Part shown: positions 52,293 to 59,414 of the stretch, piece after piece | How positions within the stretch are numbered: the first letter of the stretch is position 1 | How the letters are laid out: the number at the start of each line of letters is the position of its first letter | Origin: a virus | DNA: 64,000 bases | Virus record (IMG/VR): IMGVR_UViG_3300044640_002221 | Location: 1 to 64,000 of that record | Direction: 5' to 3' (one strand) | The notes under the pieces: generated by a model | Told to the model about the DNA's origin: nothing | The model's input: only the letters and a program-made list of their open reading frames with translations | The model's database searches: none | Made by a program: the position numbers and the translations under genes

Positions 52293-53679
52293 TGAGGTCT
52301 TCTGTTCTTTCTTTAGTTTGAACCATTAGGACTATTACACAGCCATCTCGATTAAGAGGTTGTAAATAGAGTAAGTGATGCCCTGTTGTCTTAATATTAG
52401 AAGCCTGGGAGAGCTTAACGAACATCTTGTTAGTTACTTCTTCCTCTTCTTCTATCTGCTCGAAGTCAAAAGAGTCAGACATAACTCCACCCTCTAGCTT
52501 TTGTTGGCGTGTAATGTAAGTCTTTAAGGACTTTAGAGCATCTGTAAGATAAGAATGGTCCACTACTATAGGCATCCATTCTTTATCTAATCCATCAGTA
52601 GAAGGAGGAATAACCTCAGCTCGCTCTGACTTCTTGTTGTCAGAGCGTTTGGATAAAATGGCTTTACCTTCAATAAATTCTATTACTATGTCCTTGCGAG
52701 TGGCGTTCTTTTTAGGAGTACATATCTGAACAGCGTTAATTAGCTCCTGCAAATCAAAAACCCTATAACCTTTCTTTTCTACTTGTAGCCCCTTACCTTC
52801 TTTAAAGAAGTGAGCGGCTGCTCCTCTTGATAAAGCTGGACACTTGTAACCATCAATGGTTGGTATATTGGCATGACCTTGTTTGCCAACTATATGTAAC
52901 CTTTTTCCTTCTTGAGAGTATCTAAGTTCAATTCCTTGTCCTACTTCCTCATCTGAATAGATTGGTTTGGAAACAAAGGTTGTACGAGTAATGTGTCTAC
53001 CTCTTACTCCTAAATCCCAGTCCCTTCCACCTACAGTACCAATTAGAACACACAACAGCCCAGAACCTTGACTCCCATCTCGTTCTGTTGCTGTAAGGTA
53101 TAAGTTTCCTTCTCTACACCACAACCAAGCTTCTTTTTCTGTTGTATCTGCTTTGAGACTGCTGAAAGAATCACAAAGAGCGATCGCATGGAATAAGTCT
53201 AAAACTAACTCCTGGTGCACCTCAGCCAGGGTTTCATAGTCATATTCTTGAACTTTTAACTCTCTATCCTCAAACTCTGCTTCATCACCGTTGAAAGTCC
53301 CTATCAGGACATTGTTTGTAAGTTTCAACCTTTTACTGTTTGGAAGGATACAATCTACCTTCATTTGACTGGAAGGGGTTTGAGTGACTCGTAAGCCGTT
53401 TAGCTTCCAGACGTCCAGTTTTTCATTTACTCGTGTGAGTAGATCGTCTGCGTCAAATAAGTAAGTTGTACCAATAATCCCTGCTGAGTTGACATATCTT
53501 TCAAACCAGACACTTCCCGCTAAATAAGCTGTTAGACGAGAGTTGTCAGTCTCTATTTGCTCTAAACGCATAAAGGTTAAGGCAGACCCTTCTGGTAACT
53601 GTTTGTCTGGGTCATAGAGCGATCGCACTGCGGCGGTTAATTCTTTAGTTGTACCAAAGTCAATTTGAGTGATGGACAT
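52279..53679 (-). CDS. possible DNA polymerase sliding clamp (beta-clamp-like)
   Basis: 466 residues. The protein has three similar-sized parts; the last has VDHSYLTDALKSLKTYI and ends with YLQPLNRDGCVIVLMVQ, like the helix and final strand of beta-clamp domain III. DLQELINAVQICTPKKNATR precedes it. No sequence match can be claimed. A clamp would be expected because a clamp loader is encoded 5 kb away. An insert (EQIEEEEEVTNK) is unusual. Confidence 0.4.
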   Translation of the reverse strand: MSITQIDFGTTKELTAAVRSLYDPDKQLPEGSALTFMRLEQIETDNSRLTAYLAGSVWFERYVNSAGIIGTTYLFDADDLLTRVNEKLDVWKLNGLRVTQTPSSQMKVDCILPNSKRLKLTNNVLIGTFNGDEAEFEDRELKVQEYDYETLAEVHQELVLDLFHAIALCDSFSSLKADTTEKEAWLWCREGNLYLTATERDGSQGSGLLCVLIGTVGGRDWDLGVRGRHITRTTFVSKPIYSDEEVGQGIELRYSQEGKRLHIVGKQGHANIPTIDGYKCPALSRGAAAHFFKEGKGLQVEKKGYRVFDLQELINAVQICTPKKNATRKDIVIEFIEGKAILSKRSDNKKSERAEVIPPSTDGLDKEWMPIVVDHSYLTDALKSLKTYITRQQKLEGGVMSDSFDFEQIEEEEEVTNKMFVKLSQASNIKTTGHHLLYLQPLNRDGCVIVLMVQTKERTEDLNESD

Positions 53680-53733
53680 AAAATAATAGCTGCCTTATTA
53701 GACAGCTTAGAGTAGTATCTCAATTTTTCTTCT

Positions 53734-53931
53734 TTAACTGTCTGACTGCAGCTTATTAATTGCTTCTTGAGCATCAACAAAACTCTGTAAAGCTTTTGTT
53801 AACTCTTCATCACTAATAAAGAACAAGTTCTTTCTGTCTGTATAAGATAAAGCGTTAATTAGTAGTTGACCTACTCTTAATTCTGGGCAGGCAGTTTTTG
53901 CTACTTGTATTGTTGTTAAAAGGTCTTTCAT
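53734..53931 (-). CDS. hypothetical protein
   Basis: 65 residues (DLLTTIQVAKTACPELRVGQ...). Preceded by a purine tract that is the end of the coding region upstream. Not recognised. Confidence 0.5.
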   Translation of the reverse strand: MKDLLTTIQVAKTACPELRVGQLLINALSYTDRKNLFFISDEELTKALQSFVDAQEAINKLQSDS

Positions 53932-53966
53932 TTTTCACCTTCTGTTGTTTTGCAATAGCTATTATA

Positions 53967-54647
53967 TTACTCTTCCTCTTTTCTTTTTTCTCTGATTGGG
54001 TTTAACAAACGTCCCCAAGTTGGATTTTTTAAGACCGTAGAGGGTACAAAGTTTAGAGTTTGTTCTAACTCTCTTAGTTTGAACTTACTAGCTAGAAGCC
54101 ATATAGACCTTAGCATAAAAGACCTAAAGTAGTTCTGATCTTCATCTAACTTGTGTCTATGTGCTCTCTCAACCTTTAATCTACTCTCCCAGTTGTTTAT
54201 TCTAGCGTTAGAAGTAATCTGTTCCTGCTTTAAAGTCTCAAGTTTATCTAGAATAATGTTTATGCTTTTATCTAGCTGTTCTACTTTTACCTTTTTATCT
54301 GGAGTATTTACTACTTTCCACTTTGTTAAGATACACATCTGCTGCCGCAGCATTCTTCGCTTATGAATAGCACTTCTCCTCCAGTCTAATCTTTCTGCGG
54401 ATGTGTCTTCTGTTGAACCTTTTAGTTCTCCTGACTTCCAAGCTAGTATTGCTGTTTCTATCTGAGCTGTTATATCTCCTATTACAAAGTAAAGGTCACT
54501 CAACATCTCTTCACACTCTTCTAGAGAAGAAGGCAGCTTTGTAGTTTCATAAACTATTGGTGGCATTCCCCATACTCTGGGAAATCCGTAGGTGTCATGT
54601 TGTTCTTCTACAACCTCTCGGCGGTAACTTTGTAAGTCTTCTTGCAT
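53967..54647 (-). CDS. coiled-coil hypothetical protein
   Basis: 226 residues, mostly helical (KVEQLDKSINIILDKLETLK). The last codons (REKRKEEE then TAA) form a purine tract AAAAAAGAAAAGAGGAAGAG, so the leader-type motif is here embedded in coding sequence. Overlaps the upstream gene by 40 bases. Confidence 0.55.
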   Translation of the reverse strand: MQEDLQSYRREVVEEQHDTYGFPRVWGMPPIVYETTKLPSSLEECEEMLSDLYFVIGDITAQIETAILAWKSGELKGSTEDTSAERLDWRRSAIHKRRMLRQQMCILTKWKVVNTPDKKVKVEQLDKSINIILDKLETLKQEQITSNARINNWESRLKVERAHRHKLDEDQNYFRSFMLRSIWLLASKFKLRELEQTLNFVPSTVLKNPTWGRLLNPIREKRKEEE

Positions 54648-55114
54648 TGCTTTACTCTCTTTAGCTTATTGTGTGAGTATAACCTGTTTATATGGCTAAT
54701 AAACAGTTTCTTTTTACCTGATATAGGGCGTGTCGGCTTCTGCACCTTTACTAAACTGTCTAGGTCAAGCCCTGCCAGCACTTGTAAATCTTCTATGCAC
54801 AAGTCTGAAAAGCTTAACTCATGTAGGTGCATACCTACCTTTGTAATTACTGTATTGCTTGTGAAACCGTTAACAGACTCTTCTACCAAGTCTAAGAACT
54901 TTAGTCTGATCGGTTTCTTTAGTCTGATCGGTTTCTTTAGTAAACATAGCTTTACAGGTTTTCCATTATTCTCTGGTTTATAAAGAGCTGGGCTACTCCA
55001 GGTCTTTTCCTGTCTATACTCACTATCTTTCAGATAAGGTTTCACTATCTGCTTGATAGTCTTAATTAAATGCTTTTTGAGAGTATCTAACTCTTGGTCT
55101 GTTAGTAATGTCAT
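54608..55114 (-). CDS. basic hypothetical protein with short internal repeat
   Basis: 168 residues, Lys-rich. Two tandem 18-bp units (54900-54917 and 54918-54935) encode the repeat KKPIRLKKPIRL. Ends with KRVKQCKKTYKVTAERL. Nucleic-acid binding is possible from charge. Not recognised. Confidence 0.55.
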   Translation of the reverse strand: MTLLTDQELDTLKKHLIKTIKQIVKPYLKDSEYRQEKTWSSPALYKPENNGKPVKLCLLKKPIRLKKPIRLKFLDLVEESVNGFTSNTVITKVGMHLHELSFSDLCIEDLQVLAGLDLDSLVKVQKPTRPISGKKKLFISHINRLYSHNKLKRVKQCKKTYKVTAERL

Positions 55115-55123
55115 AAACTGCCT

Positions 55124-55558
55124 TTAGTAATCGCAACCACAATCTGAACTGCTATCGTAAGAGCTGCAATCTGAACTACTATAATCATTACAGTCAAAGG
55201 TACTGCTACTGTCATCAAAAGCAGTGTGGGTAAAACGGTAACTTTCATCAACCCAGTCTTCCACTTTTGCTGTATTTAAGTTGTACTCCTTTTTACTATG
55301 GTATCTACGACTTTCTGAAGTATTTACATTAGTCTGTTTCAAAGGCTTTATATGTAATCCAGCTTTTCTTCTATCTTCTGAGTTATAAGGCCACTGAAAG
55401 TCTGGTGAGTTGAAGAACTCTTCCTTTTCTTTAGTAGTTATCCCTGCTATTTCTTCTTGAGTGGGTGCAGCCTTTCTCTGACCTAAGTTATGCACGGCAG
55501 GGTCATAAGGCCAATCAATATGTTGTTTAACTAATTCATTAAGTTCTTCATTTGTCAT
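55124..55558 (-). CDS. hypothetical protein with Ser/Asp/Cys tail
   Basis: 144 residues. N-terminal part IDWPYDPAVHNLGQRKAAP and a similar FQWPYNSEDRRKAGLH form a small internal repeat (WPYxxxxR-KA). The last 30 residues are almost all Asp, Ser, Cys and Tyr (SSSDCGCDY end). Not recognised. Confidence 0.55.
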   Translation of the reverse strand: MTNEELNELVKQHIDWPYDPAVHNLGQRKAAPTQEEIAGITTKEKEEFFNSPDFQWPYNSEDRRKAGLHIKPLKQTNVNTSESRRYHSKKEYNLNTAKVEDWVDESYRFTHTAFDDSSSTFDCNDYSSSDCSSYDSSSDCGCDY

Positions 55559-55585
55559 AAAGCCTCCTGGTTAAATATTACAAAA

Positions 55586-55612
55586 CTCCCCTAGCTTATT
55601 CTACTAGAGGAG
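55586..55612 (-). terminator. intrinsic terminator
   Basis: On the minus strand CTCCTCTAG pairs with CTAGGGGAG and is followed by TTTTG. It overlaps the stop of the 55604 gene. Confidence 0.7.
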
Positions 55613-55822
55613 CTTGCGATTTGCTCTATTAGAGTCTAGATAATCATCCAAATATTCTTGTAAGCAGACAGAGCCGCAGAAAGTTCCTTGTTCATTTTGA
55701 GAATGAGGTACTAGGACTTCACTTCTAATAGTTAAAGTAACCAGCAGACTGTGGTTTAAGTCCATCTTTAGACTCCCTCCACACCAGTCGCAGCAATCTT
55801 TCTTACCTATAGCTCCTGTCAT
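55604..55822 (-). CDS. small zinc-finger protein
   Basis: 72 residues from ATG 55822, chosen because GGAGGCAAACA precedes it; the longer frame would overlap the polymerase end. CCDWCGGSLKMD near residue 10 and FCGSVCLQEYLDDYL near 52 give a CxxC...CxxxC zinc-ribbon-like site. Likely nucleic-acid or protein binding. Confidence 0.6.
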   Translation of the reverse strand: MTGAIGKKDCCDWCGGSLKMDLNHSLLVTLTIRSEVLVPHSQNEQGTFCGSVCLQEYLDDYLDSNRANRKLL

Positions 55823-55846
55823 TGTTTGCCTCCTAGATATGACAAA

Positions 55847-55865
55847 GGGAGGGTAATACCCTCCC
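55847..55865 (-). terminator. intrinsic terminator after DNA polymerase
   Basis: On the minus strand GGGAGGGT, 3-nt loop, ACCCTCCC, then TTTG; 7 bases after the polymerase stop at 55872. Confidence 0.75.
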
Positions 55866-55871
55866 CTCTTA

Positions 55872-56143
55872 TCAATGAAGCCAGATTGGTCCAATATTGT
55901 ACTCAGCTCGTCCGGTCAAGGGACTGCCAGCAGCTTTAAAGAACTCAGTCTCTACTTCCACCATTATTCTGTGAATCAGCTCTGCTGCTTCTTTAGCCTC
56001 CGCGTCCCAAGCAAACTTAGGTGTAGTTGGTCTACCATCTTTATCAATTACGTTACCGTGTTTATCAAAGAAGGTTTTAGTCTCATCTATCCAAGTCTTA
56101 CCCGGAGCGCGGGCGTTTAGTTCCACTTGTGTTACGAGTAGCC
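55872..56143 (-). CDS. family A DNA polymerase, exon 4 (C-terminus)
   Basis: Joined after exon 3 (VHD plus TGG) this reads LLVTQVELNARAPGKTW and runs to AAELIHRIMVEVETEF and the end NIGPIWLH. Both the helix and the final GPxW match the C-terminus of T7-type and bacterial family A polymerases. A GTG at 56126 lets it look like a separate ORF, but the frame is open across the whole exon and the intron 4 P1 and P10 pairings predict the 5' boundary at 56143. A terminator follows. Confidence 0.8.
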
Positions 56144-56274
56144 CGGTTCCGACTACTCTCTCTAGCTTTCACTAGAGGTCAGATCATATCATCCTCAGTT
56201 ATGAGGGAGCCTGTTTCGAGTGTCCGACACCCTACGTCTTGTGACTGACCGTTGAACCTTGTACGTGCTATAAG

Positions 56275-56355
56275 TGGATGCTAAAAGAGTTGAACTTTTC
56301 TTGGGTTTCCCCACGACTTATGAGGTCGTTGCCTAAACCGCTCGGCCAAGCATCC
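56275..56355 (-). tRNA. class II tRNA with CAU anticodon, inside intron P6
   Basis: A full cloverleaf is visible: acceptor GGATGCT/AGCATCC, D arm GCC-GAGCGGTTTA-GGC, anticodon stem ACGAC/GTCGT with loop CTCATAA (anticodon CAT), a long variable arm GGG-GAAA-CCC, T arm AAAAG-TTCAACT-CTTTT and discriminator A. No encoded CCA. The long variable arm and A73 suggest a leucine-type body, but CAU would read AUG, or AUA if modified to lysidine. The acceptor stem stacks on intron helix P6. Confidence 0.85.
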
Positions 56356-56427
56356 ATCTTTATAGTTTAGCACCTTGGCTGCTGATTGTCCATATCCTTG
56401 TTCTTTTTAAACCTGATGACAGCTAGT

Positions 56428-56703
56428 TTAACAAAGGTCTAAGTTACCTTCTGAACTATAATCTACGTCTGTCAGATGGTCTTGACAACATAAGTAAACT
56501 TTTGCGTCTGCTTTTACCAATCCATCTGCTAACAACTTCTGCACCTTATCTAAAAGCTGCTGAACTGTTATTGCTTCTGGGGGTTTAGGAGCATAGTTTT
56601 GAGGTACTAGTAATGCCCCTATGGTCTTTAAACCTGGATGAGGTGCAGCACCACTTTTGGTTATTGTTTTAGGAAGTATGTAAGGTTCTGTCATGTCTTC
56701 CAC
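56428..56703 (-). CDS. hypothetical protein encoded in intron 4 P5 loop
   Basis: About 90 residues; start GTG 56703 or, more likely, ATG 56694 (MTEPYILPK) with GGAAG just before. It contains TVQQLLDKVQKLLADGLVKA and KVYLCCQDHLTDVDY. The frame closes at TAA 56428 before the 3' arm of P5, so the gene fits entirely in the P5 loop. No nuclease motif, so it is passenger cargo and not a homing endonuclease. Confidence 0.6.
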   Translation of the reverse strand: MEDMTEPYILPKTITKSGAAPHPGLKTIGALLVPQNYAPKPPEAITVQQLLDKVQKLLADGLVKADAKVYLCCQDHLTDVDYSSEGNLDLC

Positions 56704-56814
56704 TATTTATTAACTATCATTATAATCACGCTTGCCGTTTCCAGCTACGTTGTGGTGAACAAGGCTCTGAGGAATTTCCAGCAATTTAAGCTCTTTACCC
56801 ACGACCAACTAATC

Positions 56815-56905
56815 AATCGTGCACCGCGTTTAATATTATAATTCCTGTTCCTTTAGCCTCCTTTCGTACGCGTATCATGGCTTCTTTCATCATCTGGGCG
56901 CATTC
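56815..56905 (-). CDS. family A DNA polymerase, exon 3 (motif C)
   Basis: Encodes ECAQMMKEAMI then RVRKEAKGTGIIILNAVHD, matching the family A segment TAADIIKLAMI...VHDE that carries motif C (catalytic Asp in VHD). It is directly followed by an in-frame TGA belonging to intron 4. Without splicing it would be a 26-residue peptide from ATG 56893. Confidence 0.8.
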
Positions 56906-57000
56906 CGATTATGTTATCACTGAGCTTTTTATCTCAGTTTCTAAAGATTTCTCCTTAGTCCAGGGCACGTCTTGAACAGTAAGTGGGTAGTAGGTTTGGT

Positions 57001-57366
57001 CTAGAAGGGAGAGGCGTAACCTTTCCAGTCTTCTATGGTATTTAAGGTTTGAGTCTCAGTGGTCAGTCCAGCTATTAAAGTAGAGACACCTCCTTGTAAG
57101 TTTGGTAGTTTTATTCCTTTAGAAGGATTAGCTCTTTCAAACTCTGCATAAGCTTTATCAGAGTAAAACTGCCCCGTGCTTTGCTGGAGTTGGTCTCTCA
57201 GCTTAGTGTTCTCTTCCATAGCAACAATCAACTTTTCAGTCAATTGTTGGTTCTGTGTTTGCAGGTCAGCTACTAAAGCTTGATAGCTACTGGTGAGAAC
57301 TATCTTGGTGTCAAGTATCTTCTCTAAGTCAGAAGACTCGACGAACTGTTCGTTGTGGTTGTTCAT
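57001..57366 (-). CDS. coiled-coil protein in intron 3 P8 loop
   Basis: 121 residues from ATG 57366 (MNNHNEQFVESSDLEKIL), 4 bases after the stop of the gene upstream. Central coiled coil (LVADLQTQNQQLTEKLIVAM) and C-terminal NTIEDWKGYASPF. A 13-bp palindrome copy is at 57341-57353 in the NEQFV codons. Not recognised. Confidence 0.55.
   Translation of the reverse strand: MNNHNEQFVESSDLEKILDTKIVLTSSYQALVADLQTQNQQLTEKLIVAMEENTKLRDQLQQSTGQFYSDKAYAEFERANPSKGIKLPNLQGGVSTLIAGLTTETQTLNTIEDWKGYASPF
57341..57353. repeat. 13-bp near-palindrome ACGAACTGTTCGT
   Basis: Third identical copy (with 3471 and 24892), close to a gene start on the minus strand. Confidence 0.4.
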
Positions 57367-57370
57367 TTGT

Positions 57371-57979
57371 TTAGATAACGTAAGGTTGAACAATTGCGCG
57401 GTACTCTTCAAGTCTGGCTTCTAAGGTTTGGCACTTAGTTTCAAGTTGATTAATCTGCTCTACATACTTAGGAACTAAGTCTTCAAGCTCTGCCAATCTA
57501 GCTCTCAAGTGTATGAGTTCTGACTTTGAGCTTTCCTTCTTCTCTGTAGCCTTTTCAGACTGTTCATTAAAGTAGTCTTCTGCAGTACCTTCCCATAAAG
57601 GGTTAGCCTCAAGCTTATCAACTGCCCAGCGAAGAATCTTATCACTGATAATTACTTTGAAGCAGCTCTCTTCTTTTAGAAGACCAATCTTTTCCACAAC
57701 GTCCCAATGCTCATAGAGGAAGATACAGCGGTAAGCTTTTCTTCTTTCTACTCTCTCTTCTAAATAATGATTAAAAGAGTTGAAAGTTCCTCTGTCAGTT
57801 TCTACAGGGTTAGACTTAGTAGCTGATGCCAGCATATCTCTAATCTTTGTGAGAGACTCTCCAGCATCTCGGTAATGTTGAAGGCTCTTTCTCCTTAACT
57901 GTTGAGACTCTTTAAAGTTCTCGTCAGCTTCACCAAACTTAGTCATGTAATTTGTTTCTAATAGAGATAGGATAAGCAT
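57371..57979 (-). CDS. DUF3102-like coiled-coil protein in intron 3 P8 loop
   Basis: Up to 202 residues; Met12 (57946, MTKFGEADENFKES) is an equally good start. The middle (DAGESLTKIRDML, FNSFNHYLEERVERRKAYRC) resembles DUF3102-type phage and plasmid proteins, and the C-terminal third is a coiled coil (LAELEDLVPKYVEQINQLET). Function unknown; nothing suggests an endonuclease. Confidence 0.55.
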   Translation of the reverse strand: MLILSLLETNYMTKFGEADENFKESQQLRRKSLQHYRDAGESLTKIRDMLASATKSNPVETDRGTFNSFNHYLEERVERRKAYRCIFLYEHWDVVEKIGLLKEESCFKVIISDKILRWAVDKLEANPLWEGTAEDYFNEQSEKATEKKESSKSELIHLRARLAELEDLVPKYVEQINQLETKCQTLEARLEEYRAIVQPYVI

Positions 57980-58006
57980 AGAACTTTTATTCTGCTAAAG
58001 GACATG

Positions 58007-58028
58007 ACCTGTGGTTTAAACCACAGGT
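58007..58028. terminator. 22-bp perfect palindrome inside intron 3 P8 loop
   Basis: ACCTGTGGTTT followed by its exact reverse complement. It lies upstream of the DUF3102-like gene. As RNA it forms an 8-9 bp hairpin; it may separate intron structure from cargo transcripts. Confidence 0.4.
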
Positions 58029-58331
58029 TCTCATTACTAATATAGCAGCTTATTCTAGAAGAAACATCTTGAGTCTTATTAAACCTTCCAACTACCTTAA
58101 TACGACCTTTGCTGCCTACTTACTGTCCGGGGGCGCTCTTGGGTCTCTTACCGTCTGTTCCTGCAATGCAAGACTGAAGACTTAGACCTGCCCGTCGCAC
58201 CTTCCTACCATTTCTGATAGGCTTGGCTCAAAGTTATCCTCAACATCACTTGGTAGGACTTTCTTATGAGTTCACCCCCTGCACTCTAAAAGTCACCTAA
58301 TAGAGGGGCAATTGTTATTTCAGTGTTATTA

Positions 58332-59204
58332 CCGTCAAGGCTCTTTATCCCTGACTTCTACTGGTCACCCAGCAGCTTGGACTATTTCATTATCTAGACT
58401 TAGTAGTAGAACTCTCTTTCTATTTAAGAAGAAACCAGGTTCTTGGTACATAAGCTTGGTCAGCCGTTCAACGCGTTCCTTACTGCCGACTCTTATCACT
58501 TGCACACTCCTATTGTTGTAGATGCTAACCTTAAAGTCATTCTCTCTAAGAAAACTAACTAATTGGTCAACAAACTCTTTACTAGCAGAGCATAAAGTTA
58601 TAGCTTTGTAATCCCCTTTTGCCCCATCCTTTTTGATGTGACCATTCCCATCCATGACACCTCTAAAGAAGCTAAAACTTAAAGGAAAGTTAACCTTTAA
58701 AGATTTACTCTTTCTAGGGGTTATTCCAAGGCTAGTTAAATAAGAAGCAACTTCTTTATTAGTGAAGCTTACCTCGTAATAAGTAGTTTGGTATCTCTTG
58801 TCGAAGATAGGGTAGGGTTTCATCAATTCCCCTAAAAAGCTGCAGAAAGCTAAGGCTAAGTCTTCATCTTTTGTAACTAGACTAACCTTTCCTCTATCAT
58901 GCACGCAGCCATCTGTTGCCATTATTCCCAGCCAGTATTGAACTTCTGGGGCAAGCATTTCTGTAAATGGATTAGTTGTTACTTTCTTAGGGAGTCTTGG
59001 CATCTTTTTCTCTACTACATTCTCAGTCTAGATATCGGGCGCTCGTGGGCAGATTATTATTGGGATTCACTGCCTAGTCTCTGAACCTTCTAGGAAACCT
59101 ATGCCCTTCCTAGCTTGGCTTAGCGTTATCTTACCTTGTAAGACTTTCACTAAATTCACCCGATTTTCATTTATTGATTACTCAATAAAGGGGCTCTCTA
59201 CGGG
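58332..59204 (-). ncRNA. group I intron 2 of DNA polymerase, LAGLIDADG gene in P8
   Basis: P1: exon GGGT pairs with GCCC (U-G at splice). P6 CTAGG/CCTAG; R element GGTTCAGAGACTAGG; P7 GACTA (59075-59079) with TAGTC (58380-58384); P7.1 GGCAG/CTGCC; P8 arms 59025-59034 and 58391-58400 are exact complements (TATCTAGACT). The endonuclease gene fills P8 and its last codons run through the P8 and P7 3' strands. The 3' end near 58332 is not resolved. Confidence 0.75.
58365..59003 (-). CDS. LAGLIDADG homing endonuclease of intron 2
   Basis: 212 residues with two LAGLIDADG motifs: VQYWLGIMATDGCVH (~21-35) and FFRGVMDGNGHIKK (~117-130), so a single-chain enzyme. Each motif keeps its acidic residue. 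The C-terminus (LDNEIVQAAG) is encoded by sequence that also forms the intron S element. Expected to cut intronless polymerase alleles near the IQG codons. Confidence 0.85.
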   Translation of the reverse strand: MPRLPKKVTTNPFTEMLAPEVQYWLGIMATDGCVHDRGKVSLVTKDEDLALAFCSFLGELMKPYPIFDKRYQTTYYEVSFTNKEVASYLTSLGITPRKSKSLKVNFPLSFSFFRGVMDGNGHIKKDGAKGDYKAITLCSASKEFVDQLVSFLRENDFKVSIYNNRSVQVIRVGSKERVERLTKLMYQEPGFFLNRKRVLLLSLDNEIVQAAG

Positions 59205-59274
59205 ACCCTGGATCGCGTGGTTCACTGCAGCGCGAACCGAGCTTTCTCCTACGCCCTTAGCATTCTCTTCATCT
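59205..59274 (-). CDS. family A DNA polymerase, exon 2
   Basis: Encodes DEENAKGVGESSVRAAVNHA then IQG, the family A segment before the second palm strand (compare RxAxNxxIQG). With exon 1 it gives GLWRWV-DEEN, and with exon 3 AIQG-ECAQMMKEAMI; both joins keep phase. Only 70 bases, flanked on both sides by group I intron elements. Confidence 0.75.
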
Positions 59275-59350
59275 CTATTGTGTTATCGCCAGGGCTCTTT
59301 ATCCTTGGCTTCTGTAGGTTATTTTTCCACTACAGTACAGACTATATCAT

Positions 59351-59369
59351 CAACTTAAAAGCAAGCAAT
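59351..59369 (-). repeat. P8 3' arm, 19-bp inverted repeat
   Basis: Plus strand CAACTTAAAAGCAAGCAAT, the exact reverse complement of 62887-62905. It lies 7 bases from the intron S element (GATATAGTC), the expected place for P8. Confidence 0.85.
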
Positions 59370-59414
59370 TAGTTAAACGTACGGTGTTTTAGTCACGTAG
59401 ACTATTTTGAGTTA

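Larger units (their letters stand above)
56144..56814 (-). ncRNA. group I intron 4 of DNA polymerase, with protein gene in P5 and tRNA in P6
   Basis: P1: exon CACGATT pairs with GGTCGTG (56800-56806), splice after U-G pairs. P4: TGCTG (56779-56783) with CAGCA (56380-56384). P5: CCTTGTTC (56757-56764) with GAACAAGG (56396-56403), enclosing the 56428-56703 gene. P6: GGTGCTA (56368-56374) with TAGCAC (56265-56270), enclosing the tRNA. P7: GGTCAG (56245-56250) with CTGACC (56177-56182). P10: exon GGCTA with UAGUU of the P1 loop. The last intron base is G. Confidence 0.8.
56906..58330 (-). ncRNA. group I intron 3 of DNA polymerase, two genes in P8
   Basis: P6 hairpin CCTATC/GGTAGG; P7: GGGCA (58189-58193) with TGCCC (56963-56967), set in an AAGACGTGCCC S-type element; P7.1 GGTCT/AGACC; P8: GGACAGTAAGTAGG (58115-58128) pairs 13 of 14 with CCCACTTACTGTTC (56974-56987). 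The P8 loop holds the genes at 57001 and 57371. The 3' tail GATAACATAATCG matches the tails of introns 1 and 2. The 5' end (near 58330) is uncertain. Confidence 0.7.

Noticed and set aside
55872-56126. Independent 84-residue gene starting at GTG 56126
   Set aside because: The frame extends upstream to the predicted splice site and the product matches the C-terminus of family A polymerases, so it is an exon.
56396-56440. A splice site for intron 4 at the end of the 56428 gene (CTTTGT pairing with ACAAGG)
   Set aside because: The same ACAAGG segment pairs better as P5 with CCTTGTTC at 56757, and the resulting exon join would not give polymerase sequence. The P1 at 56800-56821 fits both ends.
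56710-56802. 30-codon GTG ORF (MVGKELKLLEIPQSL...) after the VHD exon
   Set aside because: The sequence contains P1 3', P4 and P5 strands of intron 4; as a peptide it does not fit the polymerase and has no ribosome binding site.
57957-58117. Minus-strand frame of about 50 codons between intron 3 P8 5' arm and the DUF3102-like gene
   Set aside because: No start codon, it runs through a perfect palindrome, and no recognisable content; treated as non-coding loop sequence.
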